A stretch of 47,078 nucleotides of DNA from the NCBI GenBank assembly GCA_004292795.1, contig RDXI01000010.1:4800-51877 (forward strand), read 5' to 3'. A program made the position numbers and the translations under genes. How positions within the stretch are numbered: position 1 is the first letter of the stretch; each line of letters begins with the position of its first letter. The DNA is from Bacteroidota bacterium. Lineage in GTDB: Bacteria; Bacteroidota; Bacteroidia; Cytophagales; Microscillaceae. Under the pieces are notes generated by a model. That model was not told the origin of the DNA. It searched no databases and saw nothing but the letters and a program-made list of their open reading frames with translations. Of the stretch, positions 6,907 through 15,310 are shown piece after piece.

Positions 6907-7725
6907 TTAGGCATTTTTCACAAGGCGCAGGGCAACCCAATCGTTTTTGGTTTTTTGGCTCGTGTAGGCAAGCCCATATTCGGCAGCGCAGGCAAGCAAA
7001 TCTGCTACATCTTTTTGGTAAAAACCGCTCAAAAATAATGCTCCACCTGCTTCTAAGCGTTGGGCGTATTGCGCCATTTCTGCCAAAAGCACATTGCGCT
7101 GAATGTTGGCTATCAGGATTTGATACGTGGCAGTAGGCAAGACTGATTCGATAGTGCCGAGCCAGATGCGCAAGTTCGGGCAGTTGTTCAGTTGGGCGTT
7201 TTCTTGAGCATTTTCCACTGCCCACTCTTCTATGTCGAAGCCTTCTACCTTGCCTGCCCCGCGCAAGTAGGCGAGGATAGCCAAGATGCCTGTGCCACAA
7301 CCCGCATCAAGTACGTCCTTGCCTGCCACGTCTATCTCCAGCAAGTGTTCGAGCATGAGCGTGGTTGTTTCGTGATGTCCTGTGCCAAATGACATTTTGG
7401 GGTTTATCAAAATCTCGTAAGGATAGGTGCGGTCTATTTGGTGGAAACTGCTTTTTATCAAACAAGTGTCGGCTACAATGACAGGCTCATAATTGGCTTC
7501 CCATTGCGCGTTCCAATTTTGTTGGGCTACTTCAGTAATACTATAGCTAAATTGATAATTTTCCTGCAATTCTTTTAGCGCGTCCTCGCTGTATAGCTCG
7601 TCCAAAACGTAGGCAAGCAAGCCTGTAGGCGTTTCCTCGAAGGCTTCATAGCCCAATTCTCCCAACTCTGCTATTAAAATTTCTACCAACTCGAGGTCGG
7701 TTTCTATGGTGGCAAGGTGATACAT
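6907..7725 (-). CDS. prmA: Ribosomal protein L11 methyltransferase PrmA
   Basis: PrmA trimethylates ribosomal protein L11 using S-adenosylmethionine. This 272-residue protein has the usual N-terminal substrate-recognition region (YHLATIETDLELVEILIAEL) and NWNAQWEANYEPV. The MPKMSFGTGHHETT-type segment is present as NPKMSFGTGHHETTTLML. SAM motif I is VLDAGCGTGILAI, followed by a GFDIEEWAVENAQENAQLN acidic loop and the catalytic-loop ILIANIQRNVL. Bacteroidota PrmA are about this size, slightly shorter than the E. coli enzyme. A divergent -7 box (7742-7749) lies just upstream of the ATG. Confidence 0.96.
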   Translation of the reverse strand: MYHLATIETDLELVEILIAELGELGYEAFEETPTGLLAYVLDELYSEDALKELQENYQFSYSITEVAQQNWNAQWEANYEPVIVADTCLIKSSFHQIDRTYPYEILINPKMSFGTGHHETTTLMLEHLLEIDVAGKDVLDAGCGTGILAILAYLRGAGKVEGFDIEEWAVENAQENAQLNNCPNLRIWLGTIESVLPTATYQILIANIQRNVLLAEMAQYAQRLEAGGALFLSGFYQKDVADLLACAAEYGLAYTSQKTKNDWVALRLVKNA

Positions 7726-7741
7726 ACGTAATTTTTTAGCC

Positions 7742-7749
7742 CAAAATTA
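7742..7749 (-). promoter_or_regulatory. -7 box of prmA
   Basis: CAAAATTA on the plus strand reads TAATTTTG on the minus strand, matching TAnnTTTG, 17 nt upstream of the prmA ATG. It is divergent from the TIR gene promoter 33 nt away. Confidence 0.55.
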
Positions 7750-7781
7750 CAGCTTTTTTAGGAAAAAATGCGAAGAAGTCT

Positions 7782-7789
7782 TATATTTG
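7782..7789 (+). promoter_or_regulatory. -7 box of the TIR/phosphatase operon
   Basis: TATATTTG matches the -7 consensus TAnnTTTG and lies 37 nt before the TIR-gene ATG at 7827. I found no clear -33 TTG at the right distance. Confidence 0.5.
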
Positions 7790-7826
7790 GGGCATTATTA
7801 TTCACCCTCAAAATACCACGATTGTT

Positions 7827-8864
7827 ATGTCAGACCTCAAAGACGTTTTTATTTCCTACAGCACAAAAGACCAAGATGCTAAAAATGCGTTGGTAAATCT
7901 TTTTGAAAAAGAAGGTATTACGTATTTCTTAGATGAAATGGACTTGCAAATCATGCAAGATTTGGAAGAGAAAATTTTGAATGGATTGCGAAACACACGT
8001 TTTACAGTTTTTTTGGTTTCTAAAAACAGCCTCGAATCTGCTTGGGTGGCTATGGAAACTATGTTCAGCCTACAACAAAACTATGTAACTGCCGAGAATA
8101 GGCTCATTTGTACAATTCTCGAAAAGAGTATCTTTGATGATGAATTTCCCATAGATTTGCAAATACATTACAACACACAAAAAGAAAAGTATGAAGGACT
8201 ACGCCAAAAAATGAAGTCTATCCAAGGAAACACGATTGTGTACGACAAAAACATTCAGCGTTTGGCAAAAGTAGATGTAGGCGCAATTATGGATAAAATT
8301 CGCAGTTCTCTAAGCGTTATTTTCTATGATGAAAGCAGAAAAGAGGCTGACTTGCAAAAACTTTTCCGAACTATCAAAGACGCACAACCAAAAAAAGCTC
8401 CTACAAAGGGGGGAAGCACAGATGCGCCAAACTTAGACATCAAAGCACAAGCCTTAGCTCTCATTGATAATGACCAATATGATGATGTATTTGCGCTATT
8501 TTCGAAAAACAAAGACGTTTTCAAAGACTATCAAAGTTTTCGTGAGCGATATATGCACGATTATACAGACTATAAAAACAGCGAAAAGGCGCACTTCAAA
8601 CAAAGTTTGCGTGTTTTTGTAGATTCCAAGAAAATCGAAAATGTGCAGGTAAGCTCGCCTGCCAACACCGAAGAAGAGTTGAAGGAACTCGTAAACCGAA
8701 AACTGTATGATGATGTTTTCAAGGAACTATACAAAATGTATGACCGCATGGACGGTATGCAAAAGCCTTTGTATCACCAATTAAAACAAGAATTTGATTT
8801 TGGGGGCGTAAATTTTCAGTTTGCTACGCGCTTGAAGTCGTTTATCTCTGGACTTTTCCAATAA
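7827..8864 (+). CDS. TIR-domain protein with duplicated C-terminal effector-associated-like domain
   Basis: This is a 345-residue protein. Residues 5-160 form a TIR domain: DVFISYSTKDQD is box 1, and SLESAWVAMETMF carries the putative catalytic Glu (E77, in the W-x-x-x-E motif typical of NAD-cleaving TIRs). After a Lys/Pro linker, two related helical units sharing a Y-D-D-V-F core occur at about 208-244 and 285-322. They resemble the small effector-associated (EAD-like) adaptor domains found on prokaryotic immune and signalling proteins. The next gene, a metallophosphatase, starts 6 nt after the stop, so the two are probably co-expressed. Bacterial TIR proteins commonly deplete NAD or make cyclic-ADPR signals in antiphage systems. 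The role here is inference; the TIR assignment is strong. Confidence 0.87.
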   Translation: MSDLKDVFISYSTKDQDAKNALVNLFEKEGITYFLDEMDLQIMQDLEEKILNGLRNTRFTVFLVSKNSLESAWVAMETMFSLQQNYVTAENRLICTILEKSIFDDEFPIDLQIHYNTQKEKYEGLRQKMKSIQGNTIVYDKNIQRLAKVDVGAIMDKIRSSLSVIFYDESRKEADLQKLFRTIKDAQPKKAPTKGGSTDAPNLDIKAQALALIDNDQYDDVFALFSKNKDVFKDYQSFRERYMHDYTDYKNSEKAHFKQSLRVFVDSKKIENVQVSSPANTEEELKELVNRKLYDDVFKELYKMYDRMDGMQKPLYHQLKQEFDFGGVNFQFATRLKSFISGLFQ

Positions 8865-8870
8865 GGAACT

Positions 8871-9551
8871 ATGCGGTATGTAATTCCTGACGTGCATGGG
8901 TGTGCGCAAACGCTCAAAACGCTTGTAGCGCGACTTAGGCTCTCGCCTACTGATGTGCTGTATTTTTTGGGCGACTACATAGACAAGGGCAAAAACAGCG
9001 CGGGAGTATTAGATTTTATCCTGCAGTTGCGCCAACAATACGAAGTGCATACGCTTCGAGGCAATCATGAGCAGAATATTCTTGAAACACAAGTGGAATA
9101 TGACCGCAAGCTGTTTAGAGCGTTTGTAGCAAAAATCAACAAAAGCCCTGACTTGCTTACGGCAGAGGATACGATTGTTCCTGTGTACGAAGATTTTATG
9201 CGAGGCTTGCCTTATTATTTGGAATTGCCTGATGTTTGGTTGGTGCATGCAGGCTTCCATACAGGCGCGGAAGATATGTTGGCGGACAAAAACTATATGC
9301 TCGAAGGCAGAAAAACGGTGTATGATGCCCTCAAACTGAAGCATAAACCTGTACTGCATGGGCATACCGTAACCTACCGAAGCGATATAGAAAAAGCTGT
9401 ACAAACCCGCGCCTCTGTCATACCCTTAGACAATGGCTGTGTCTATAACAAGCCGCACAAAATGTATGACCACACCCAAACGGGGCATCTGTGTTGTTTG
9501 AATTTAGATACTTTTGAGTTGGTTTGGCAAGAAAATGTAGAGGAATTATAA
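8871..9551 (+). CDS. Calcineurin-like Ser/Thr phosphatase or diadenosine-polyphosphatase
   Basis: This 226-residue protein shows the complete metallophosphoesterase signature in order: PDVHGC (D-x-H), FLGDYIDKGKNS (GDxxDxG), TLRGNHEQ (GNH-E), VHAG, and HGHT. That pattern is shared by lambda-type protein phosphatases (PrpA/PrpE) and ApaH-like Ap4A hydrolases. The substrate cannot be told from sequence alone. The start is the only ATG at the 6-nt junction with the TIR gene. Being the second gene of a TIR operon suggests it may dephosphorylate a protein or degrade a nucleotide signal linked to the TIR enzyme. No membrane or secretion signal is present. Confidence 0.88.
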   Translation: MRYVIPDVHGCAQTLKTLVARLRLSPTDVLYFLGDYIDKGKNSAGVLDFILQLRQQYEVHTLRGNHEQNILETQVEYDRKLFRAFVAKINKSPDLLTAEDTIVPVYEDFMRGLPYYLELPDVWLVHAGFHTGAEDMLADKNYMLEGRKTVYDALKLKHKPVLHGHTVTYRSDIEKAVQTRASVIPLDNGCVYNKPHKMYDHTQTGHLCCLNLDTFELVWQENVEEL

Positions 9552-9681
9552 CTTTTTTTATTTTTTTTGCGGTCTATGCAATACACACTTAACGTATTGA
9601 TAATGAGTATTTTATGTGTTAAAAAAATAAAGTCCCACCACAAGAATCTGTAACTTATCTCGCACAACCAACTTTTTTTAT

Positions 9682-9689
9682 TAACTTTG
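9682..9689 (+). promoter_or_regulatory. -7 box of the LSm/cold-shock fusion gene
   Basis: TAACTTTG matches TAnnTTTG. It lies 30 nt before the ATG at 9720 and overlaps an upstream in-frame TTG (9687), which argues that the TTG is not the start codon. Confidence 0.6.
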
Positions 9690-9719
9690 CCCTCTTTAAT
9701 TTTATCTCCTTATAGTTTT

Positions 9720-11321
9720 ATGTTCGAGGAACTTTCTAAGCATATCAACAAAACAGTTGCCTTATTGCTCAAAAACGGCAAAGAAAAGAAAGGACGTATC
9801 GTCTTTTTGGACAGTGATGACCAAACCATCACTTTCGAAGACGAAAGTACGGTAGCCATTTCTTTTGTGAAGGGTATCACAGTAGGCGAGTCGCTCCCTA
9901 AGCCTCAGCCTGTAGTGGCGCAAGTAGAGCCTACGCCTGTAGTTGTTTCTACGCCCAAGCAAGAAGAACAACCCGTGCCTGTAGTGCCTGTGCTACCACA
10001 AGAAATAATCAAAGAAGCAGAACCCGAGCCAACTCCTGAGCCTGAAGTGCCTGCTGTGGTAGTGCCTCAAACTCCGCCTGAAGTGATAGCGAAGGCTCAA
10101 GAAATCCAACAGACCTACAACAATCAAATAACAGAGGTGCAACTCGTACTCCATGCTCCAGAGCTAAGTGGTATGCCTAATGAAATAAAAGAAATAGATG
10201 GATTGGGCAAGAGCGAAGAAGCGAAGATGTGGACTAACATTTTGAACCAATACAATGATGGTGTGCGCCACGGCAAATTCTTGACAGATATGGATAAAAT
10301 CGAGAAAACGCTTGTGCATGTGAAGCATTTGTCGCAAAGTCCGTTCTTGTATGCGTTTGTGTCTATCCCACAATTATTGGGTTATTTGTCGTTCATGCAA
10401 GGGCAAAAGAAAGAAGCCTTAGAGCAAATCAAACACGCCGTTAGGATACAAGACTCACCTGAAAACGCTATCAGCTTGGCTACTATCGCGTTGGACTTGG
10501 GAGAGAATGAACTGGCTTTCTTTACGCTCAAAAAATTGTTCTTGAAAATAAACTTTACAGAGGAGCAATACAAAACGATTTGGTATAAATTCCTTGACCT
10601 TGTTATCAAAATAAAAGCCTACAATGACTTTGCTACGATTTTCGGCAACAAGTACCGCCAACTATCGCCTACTGAAAAACAAGGCGTGTATGAGGCTGTA
10701 GTATTTTTCTTGCTCCAAAACCGCCAACGCAAAGACGCGGAAGACTTGATACAAACGGCACTTGCTTTAGAGCCAAATGCGGACATTCGCTACACAGCAT
10801 TAGATGCACTGAAAAAATTGGGGCAACCAGACCGCGAATACGATACTGAAGTGCAAGAAAATATGCCCAAAGAAGAAAAACAAACCCAACCACAAAAGGA
10901 AAAAATAAACTTGCCTGAAAGCAGACGCAACAGACCGAATTTGCTTGATGTCAATAAGCCTTCTTCGCAATATACATTCTCAAGCATTATTTTGACTTTG
11001 CGCGATAACTACGGCTTCATCAAATACGGCACGAATAATTTGTTTTTCCACGCCTTTGACTTAGCCAACTGCCAATTTGCAGAATTATCTGAAGGCGACC
11101 AAGTGGAGTTCAAACTGAAGAAAGGCATCAAAGGCTCTGACGTGGCGTGTGAAGTAAAAATCATGCACGCACCTAAGAAAAAAATAGAGCCTAATCCTGC
11201 TACCTTCACGCCCAAGCCTTTTGTGCCAAGAGTGGAAGCCCAACCTGAAAAGCAAGAGCTTATACAAGAACCTGCGCAAGAGGAAGTACAAGCGACAACA
11301 GAAGAAGAAACGCAAGCGTAG
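9720..11321 (+). CDS. LSm-like / helical-repeat / cold-shock-domain RNA-binding fusion
   Basis: ATG 9720 is chosen because the upstream in-frame TTG (9687) lies inside the promoter -7 box. The product is 533 residues. Residues 1-55 (ELSKHINKTVALLLKNGKEK ... GRIVFLDSDDQTITFED) have the strand pattern of an LSm/Hfq-like barrel. A long Pro/Glu/Val linker follows (to ~135). A helical, TPR-like middle (about 150-380) comes next, then a cold-shock/S1-like domain (about 420-490) with RNP-like NYGFIKYG and NLFFHAF motifs. The tail is acidic. The combination suggests a cytoplasmic RNA-binding hub. I know no named protein with this arrangement. The LSm call is structural guesswork; the cold-shock call is firmer. 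A strong bidirectional terminator follows. Confidence 0.7.
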   Translation: MFEELSKHINKTVALLLKNGKEKKGRIVFLDSDDQTITFEDESTVAISFVKGITVGESLPKPQPVVAQVEPTPVVVSTPKQEEQPVPVVPVLPQEIIKEAEPEPTPEPEVPAVVVPQTPPEVIAKAQEIQQTYNNQITEVQLVLHAPELSGMPNEIKEIDGLGKSEEAKMWTNILNQYNDGVRHGKFLTDMDKIEKTLVHVKHLSQSPFLYAFVSIPQLLGYLSFMQGQKKEALEQIKHAVRIQDSPENAISLATIALDLGENELAFFTLKKLFLKINFTEEQYKTIWYKFLDLVIKIKAYNDFATIFGNKYRQLSPTEKQGVYEAVVFFLLQNRQRKDAEDLIQTALALEPNADIRYTALDALKKLGQPDREYDTEVQENMPKEEKQTQPQKEKINLPESRRNRPNLLDVNKPSSQYTFSSIILTLRDNYGFIKYGTNNLFFHAFDLANCQFAELSEGDQVEFKLKKGIKGSDVACEVKIMHAPKKKIEPNPATFTPKPFVPRVEAQPEKQELIQEPAQEEVQATTEEETQA

Positions 11322-11336
11322 CGATATGATGAATAC

Positions 11337-11372
11337 AAAAGACTGTAGAAGCACGCGCCTCTACAGTCTTTT
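11337..11372. terminator. Bidirectional terminator between convergent genes
   Basis: The stem GACTGTAGA (11341-11349) and TCTACAGTC (11360-11368) is extended by flanking AAAA/TTTT and followed by a T-run. It serves the LSm/cold-shock gene on the plus strand and the methyltransferase gene ending at 11380 on the minus strand. Confidence 0.85.
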
Positions 11373-11379
11373 TTTGTGT

Positions 11380-12144
11380 TTATCTTTTCTCGGCTATGAT
11401 GATAAGCCTGTCGCTTTCTTGTTCGTGATAGGGTTCGAGGCTGTAGTTTCCAAAAATTTCTGACAAGTGCAACCCTGCAAAGGAGCAATAAGTCATAAAT
11501 TCATCGAGGTCAATGGCTTTTACTTTCTCTTCGAAGTGATGATGTTGTCCCTTGTGTTCAAAAGCTATTTGTTTGACAATGAAGCCATTTTGTACATGGC
11601 GCGTAATGTGAAAAGTAATATCTTCCACCTGCTTTGTTTCGATGGGTATCAGTTCGCGTATGACTTTATGCGGGTTGAAGAAATCGATTACCAACTTGCC
11701 TCCTTTGTGCAGGGACGTTGCCATAGATTGAATGGCGGTCAAATTTTCGGTTTCGCTCTCAAAGTAGCCAAAACTTGTAAACATATTCAACACAAAGTCG
11801 AAGCAATCTTCGGCATATATTTCGCGCATATCATGCACCAAAAACTGCAGGCGTTCATTTGCAGAGAGGTTGGCTTCGGCAATGCTTTCTTTCGAAAGGT
11901 CTATGCCTGTAACGCGCAAGCCTTTGCTATTAAGATATTTGGCGTGCCTTCCTTTGCCACACGCCACGTCCAAAATGGAATGAGTAGGCAAGAACTGTAG
12001 CGCATTCGCCAAGTTGTCCATAAAAAACCGCGCTTCTTGCTCATCACGGTTGCGATAGAGCAAATGATAGTAAGGCGAGTCAAACCAGTCGCTAAACCAC
12101 GTGCTTTCCTGCCCTAAAGTATGTGAGTCGATAAATGTTTTCAT
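11380..12144 (-). CDS. Class I SAM-dependent methyltransferase
   Basis: This 254-residue protein has a Rossmann methyltransferase core. Motif I is ILDVACGKGRHAKYL, followed by GIDLSKESIAEA (acidic ribose-binding end of beta-2), LVHDMRE (motif II) and FDFVLNMFTSFGYF (post-motif-II region). The C-terminal half is beta-rich with a His pair in HHHFEEKVKAI. The type often methylates small molecules or cofactors, and the substrate is not evident. No operon partner is on the same strand. The shared terminator at 11337-11372 ends it. Confidence 0.85.
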   Translation of the reverse strand: MKTFIDSHTLGQESTWFSDWFDSPYYHLLYRNRDEQEARFFMDNLANALQFLPTHSILDVACGKGRHAKYLNSKGLRVTGIDLSKESIAEANLSANERLQFLVHDMREIYAEDCFDFVLNMFTSFGYFESETENLTAIQSMATSLHKGGKLVIDFFNPHKVIRELIPIETKQVEDITFHITRHVQNGFIVKQIAFEHKGQHHHFEEKVKAIDLDEFMTYCSFAGLHLSEIFGNYSLEPYHEQESDRLIIIAEKR

Positions 12145-12227
12145 AACGTATCAGCAAATCCTTCTGCTACATTAACAAAAAATTAAGGTTTTAGTTCATT
12201 TTAGGGCGTGGTTTGCGCTTTGTTGGG

Positions 12228-12266
12228 GCAGGCAAGGAAGAGGTATGTTGGGCTATTCTTGCCTGC
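12228..12266. repeat. Inverted pair of the GCAGGCAAG word in a divergent gap
   Basis: GCAGGCAAG (12228-12236) and CTTGCCTGC (12258-12266) are exact reverse complements around a 21-nt spacer. They lie between the divergent starts at 12144 and 12378, so they cannot be a terminator for either neighbour. Confidence 0.7.
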
Positions 12267-12377
12267 CTCAAAGAGAATTGAAAGGTATTATTTATTTTTT
12301 TTACAAAATATCACTAAAATACACAGAAAAAGTGTTTCTTTGTTTTAAAATTATTCTTTTTGTAGCTATCGTTCAAC

Positions 12378-13139
12378 ATGAAAAAAACGAGAACAGCCCT
12401 TTGGGGAACTGCGAATGCTATCATGGCAATATCTTCGGTAAAAAAAAGCGAAGTAGTCAAAATGCTCCCGCCTGCCGTAGCACTTTCGCCCCAAACCTTT
12501 ACACCTGAAGATGAGCATCCTGTTGTATTTTTGTTCAACAAGCAAAGAATACGCTTGATGTTTCGGTATCTATACATTGATTATTACGAGTTTATTCCGT
12601 TGATACCTTTGGTACATTTCAGGGATAATCCCAATAGGCATTATCAAATGTCGCCTATTTTGTATGTCAATAGCAGGCGCGTGGTATTTGGGGCAACGGT
12701 TGTGTGGCCTCTCAACAAGGTAATGGCAAAATTTAGCTTCACGCCTGCCATCAATGACTTTTTTGGCGCACCTGATATTGTGGGGCAGATAGACCGCTCC
12801 GCGAATACAGGCAAGGTACTCCTCGACTCCCATGCAGAAGGCAAGATAGGCATAATGAAAGACTTTCCGCATTTGGAAAACTTTTTGCCTCACCTGAATA
12901 CTGACGCTATCATTAGCTCGCCTACGCATGACTATTGGACAGCTAACTATAGAATAAAAACCTCTATCGTACAAGGTATGCGTGCCAATGTGGGGTTAGA
13001 TATTCCTGAATTGCGCGAACTCAAATCATTCGAAGCTCCCAGCATTTCCCAAACGCTTTTTGGCGCGTTCAGAATAAAGTTCTCTTGGACATTGGCACGC
13101 CCCATAAAGTACCATGTGAAGCGCGTTCAACTCTATTGA
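12378..13139 (+). CDS. Unknown protein, possible beta-barrel enzyme linked to oxidoreductase
   Basis: This 253-residue protein has no clear family for me. The order of beta-strands with prolines (PLIPLVHFRDN, MSPILYVNSRRVVFGATVVW) and a C-terminal SFEAPSISQTLFGAFRIKFSW faintly resembles acetoacetate-decarboxylase-like barrels, but I cannot point to the catalytic Lys motif. The N-terminus is hydrophilic; there is no obvious signal peptide. It is convergent with the flavin oxidoreductase, their ends overlapping by 7 nt, and I infer it belongs to the same pathway. Codon use is like its neighbours. Confidence 0.6.
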   Translation: MKKTRTALWGTANAIMAISSVKKSEVVKMLPPAVALSPQTFTPEDEHPVVFLFNKQRIRLMFRYLYIDYYEFIPLIPLVHFRDNPNRHYQMSPILYVNSRRVVFGATVVWPLNKVMAKFSFTPAINDFFGAPDIVGQIDRSANTGKVLLDSHAEGKIGIMKDFPHLENFLPHLNTDAIISSPTHDYWTANYRIKTSIVQGMRANVGLDIPELRELKSFEAPSISQTLFGAFRIKFSWTLARPIKYHVKRVQLY

Positions 13140-15310
13140 TTCCATTCCTCGCCTATGATAGGAATGGCAGGATTGCCCGAAAGTTTGCGTGCTGTCCAAA
13201 TACCCGCTACGACTGCCCCTTCTACAAAGCCCGCATTGAAGCCATTTTGTATCCAATCGCCTGTGATGTATAGGTTTGAAAAGCCCGTTTCATTGGTGCG
13301 AATACGAAATTTCGAACTACCCTTAACCGACAAGACATACCGCTCTGAAGGCGAAATATTTGCCCTTGCATAAGAAGAAACCAAATAATCTTCTTTGAAC
13401 TCGCCTGTTTCCTCGTTGTACGCGCCTTTGAGCAAATGTTGCAAGTGTTGTTTGATGTATTGGCGTAAGTTTTCTTCTACCCGTTGTTTTTCTTTTTGCG
13501 GAAAATCAGCTTGATTTTCTGTAGGAATAGCAGTCGGTTCGTCCAACACACCGCAAAAGTAGGCAAGATATTGCACGTTTTGGGCGGGTGTCCATTGCTC
13601 AAGTTTGAGCAAGTGATTCATAGCCGCAAAAGTATCTACAGGCTCTGTGTAAGTAGAAACCAATTTGTTTTCGTGGACTTGTAGCGTTTTGGCATTTTGG
13701 TTGAACCAAAGTTGATAGGCTTGCGTTTGCACTGTTTGCACATGGGTTGTCATCTGTTGCCATGCTTTGTTCGCACTGACAAGTTCTCGGCAAATGTGAG
13801 GCACTGAACCCAGCGAAAAACCCACCACGACCTCGTCGAAGTCTATACCTTTTTGCAAATGAATGATGTTGCGGTCTTGCCAATTTCTCCAATGACATTC
13901 CAAGTCGATGTTTTGGGCTTGCAAGGCTTGGGCTTCTTCTGCGTCTATGTAGGCATAATTGGGTTTGGTAGGCCAGCAGGGTAGCCCGTTGATGTTTATC
14001 AAAGGTTCATACGGTTGCACAAGCGTTACTTGCTCGCCTATTTCTATGCTTTCTACAAAAGTTTTATCTGCCGATAGTTTGAGATTGCGCACATTTTGGA
14101 AGAATTTGAATTTTATCCCTTCTCTTTTCATCAACTCGTAAATGGGCGCGAAGATAGTATCACCCATACCCGCTTGCATTTTCCAAACTACACTCTTTTT
14201 GCACGTAAAAGCCAAACGCAAGAAAATGCGTAAAATAGTGCCTGCTTCGATGTTGGGTTTGGTCGTGTCGCCTTTCACAAACGAAAAGGGTCCGTCATAC
14301 ATACTGCGCACCAAAGGCGAGTTGATGGTGTACTCTTTGTTCGCGCCATGCCTTATCAACCATTCTGTATAATCTTCTTCGTTTACTTGGTCGAAGTTGA
14401 ATATCATCTTGCCATTCTCGACCACTATAATTTTGTCTTTGAGCAATCCTTTGATAAGCGTCGAGCTTAGGTCTATGATTATCCACAGCCTTCTTGCAAG
14501 GTTGTTCGACACGATTTGAGGCTCTAAAGTTTGCCAAAACCATTTTCTAAGCCTTTTCAAGACAATAAACAAGAGGCTTTCTTCTTTCTCTGTATCAATA
14601 TCTTTGTCCACATTTTGCAATAAATGCAACATATTGTTCAGCATTTTTTCACCTGCACTCAAAACCCCATCAATCACTTTCTTCTCCAAAGAATTCACTG
14701 TGTCCTTAATCCAAGCATACACCTTTTTTTCAAGTGGGTGCATCTCATCAGTGGCGGGTTGGTTTGCCTTCTTCCATATACGCGACACGAATGACCAATT
14801 TTCTTTCCAGCCATTGTTGGGCGCGTTTGATTCGTAGTACAGCCTTATTTGTTGGACAATAAAATTTATCCATCTTTCCCAAAATTGCCTGTTGTTGGGC
14901 ATCAAGCCATCGCCGGGCGTGCCGGGCAGGGTAGGAAAGTCTATTTTCCAATCCAACCATTCGTTGTTGATATATTCCTCGAACACAAAGAAGTTATGCG
15001 TCTTGAAGGCATCTTCGAGGGTAGGCAAGGGCGTATCGGGTGAGCGTTGCAAGTCTTTATAAACATTTTCCATCATCAGGAAAGCATTTTCGTAGAAGCC
15101 CATCCACAGATGTAGCCCATGCTCTTCTATTCTGTTGGCTACGTCTGTATTCACACCGCTTGCGCCCTTGCCTCCTATGCGCCACCCCAACTGATACACC
15201 GTAATATCGTATTTTTGTTGCCAATCAGGTTCTTGCATAAGGTAATAGATAGTGGTCATGGCAGAAAGCCCGCCACCCAACACAGCGATTTTTTTAGTTG
15301 TTTGCTTCAT
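13133..15310 (-). CDS. FAD/NAD(P)-dependent amine-oxidase/desaturase-like oxidoreductase
   Basis: This 725-residue enzyme has an N-terminal dinucleotide fold, AVLGGGLSAMTTIYYLM (GxGxxA-type). The GWRIGGKGASG segment and EEHGLHLWMGFYENAF follow it. The C-terminus has the second FAD-binding motif (NLYITGDWIQNGFN...GFVEGAVVAG) typical of phytoene-desaturase and amine-oxidase folds. The length exceeds carotenoid desaturases (about 500) because of an insert around 150-340. Long proteins with this motif order are known in other bacteria without a defined function. Its start overlaps the stop of the membrane cyclase homologue (15294-15992) by 17 nt, implying translational coupling. I infer oxidation or desaturation of an isoprenoid or lipid made or cyclised by the partner. 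The cofactor call is firm; the substrate is unknown. Confidence 0.8.
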   Translation of the reverse strand: MKQTTKKIAVLGGGLSAMTTIYYLMQEPDWQQKYDITVYQLGWRIGGKGASGVNTDVANRIEEHGLHLWMGFYENAFLMMENVYKDLQRSPDTPLPTLEDAFKTHNFFVFEEYINNEWLDWKIDFPTLPGTPGDGLMPNNRQFWERWINFIVQQIRLYYESNAPNNGWKENWSFVSRIWKKANQPATDEMHPLEKKVYAWIKDTVNSLEKKVIDGVLSAGEKMLNNMLHLLQNVDKDIDTEKEESLLFIVLKRLRKWFWQTLEPQIVSNNLARRLWIIIDLSSTLIKGLLKDKIIVVENGKMIFNFDQVNEEDYTEWLIRHGANKEYTINSPLVRSMYDGPFSFVKGDTTKPNIEAGTILRIFLRLAFTCKKSVVWKMQAGMGDTIFAPIYELMKREGIKFKFFQNVRNLKLSADKTFVESIEIGEQVTLVQPYEPLININGLPCWPTKPNYAYIDAEEAQALQAQNIDLECHWRNWQDRNIIHLQKGIDFDEVVVGFSLGSVPHICRELVSANKAWQQMTTHVQTVQTQAYQLWFNQNAKTLQVHENKLVSTYTEPVDTFAAMNHLLKLEQWTPAQNVQYLAYFCGVLDEPTAIPTENQADFPQKEKQRVEENLRQYIKQHLQHLLKGAYNEETGEFKEDYLVSSYARANISPSERYVLSVKGSSKFRIRTNETGFSNLYITGDWIQNGFNAGFVEGAVVAGIWTARKLSGNPAIPIIGEEWNQ

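Noticed and set aside
8324-8524. Antisense frames inside the TIR gene and other genes
   Set aside because: Short opposite-strand frames in all well-supported genes; they show no homology and no independent promoter.
9687-9719. Upstream TTG start for the LSm/cold-shock gene
   Set aside because: The TTG lies within the TAACTTTG promoter box; ATG 9720 is a better start.
12378-13139. Firm assignment as acetoacetate decarboxylase
   Set aside because: Overall beta-barrel-like impression only; the catalytic Lys motif could not be located, so it is left as unknown.
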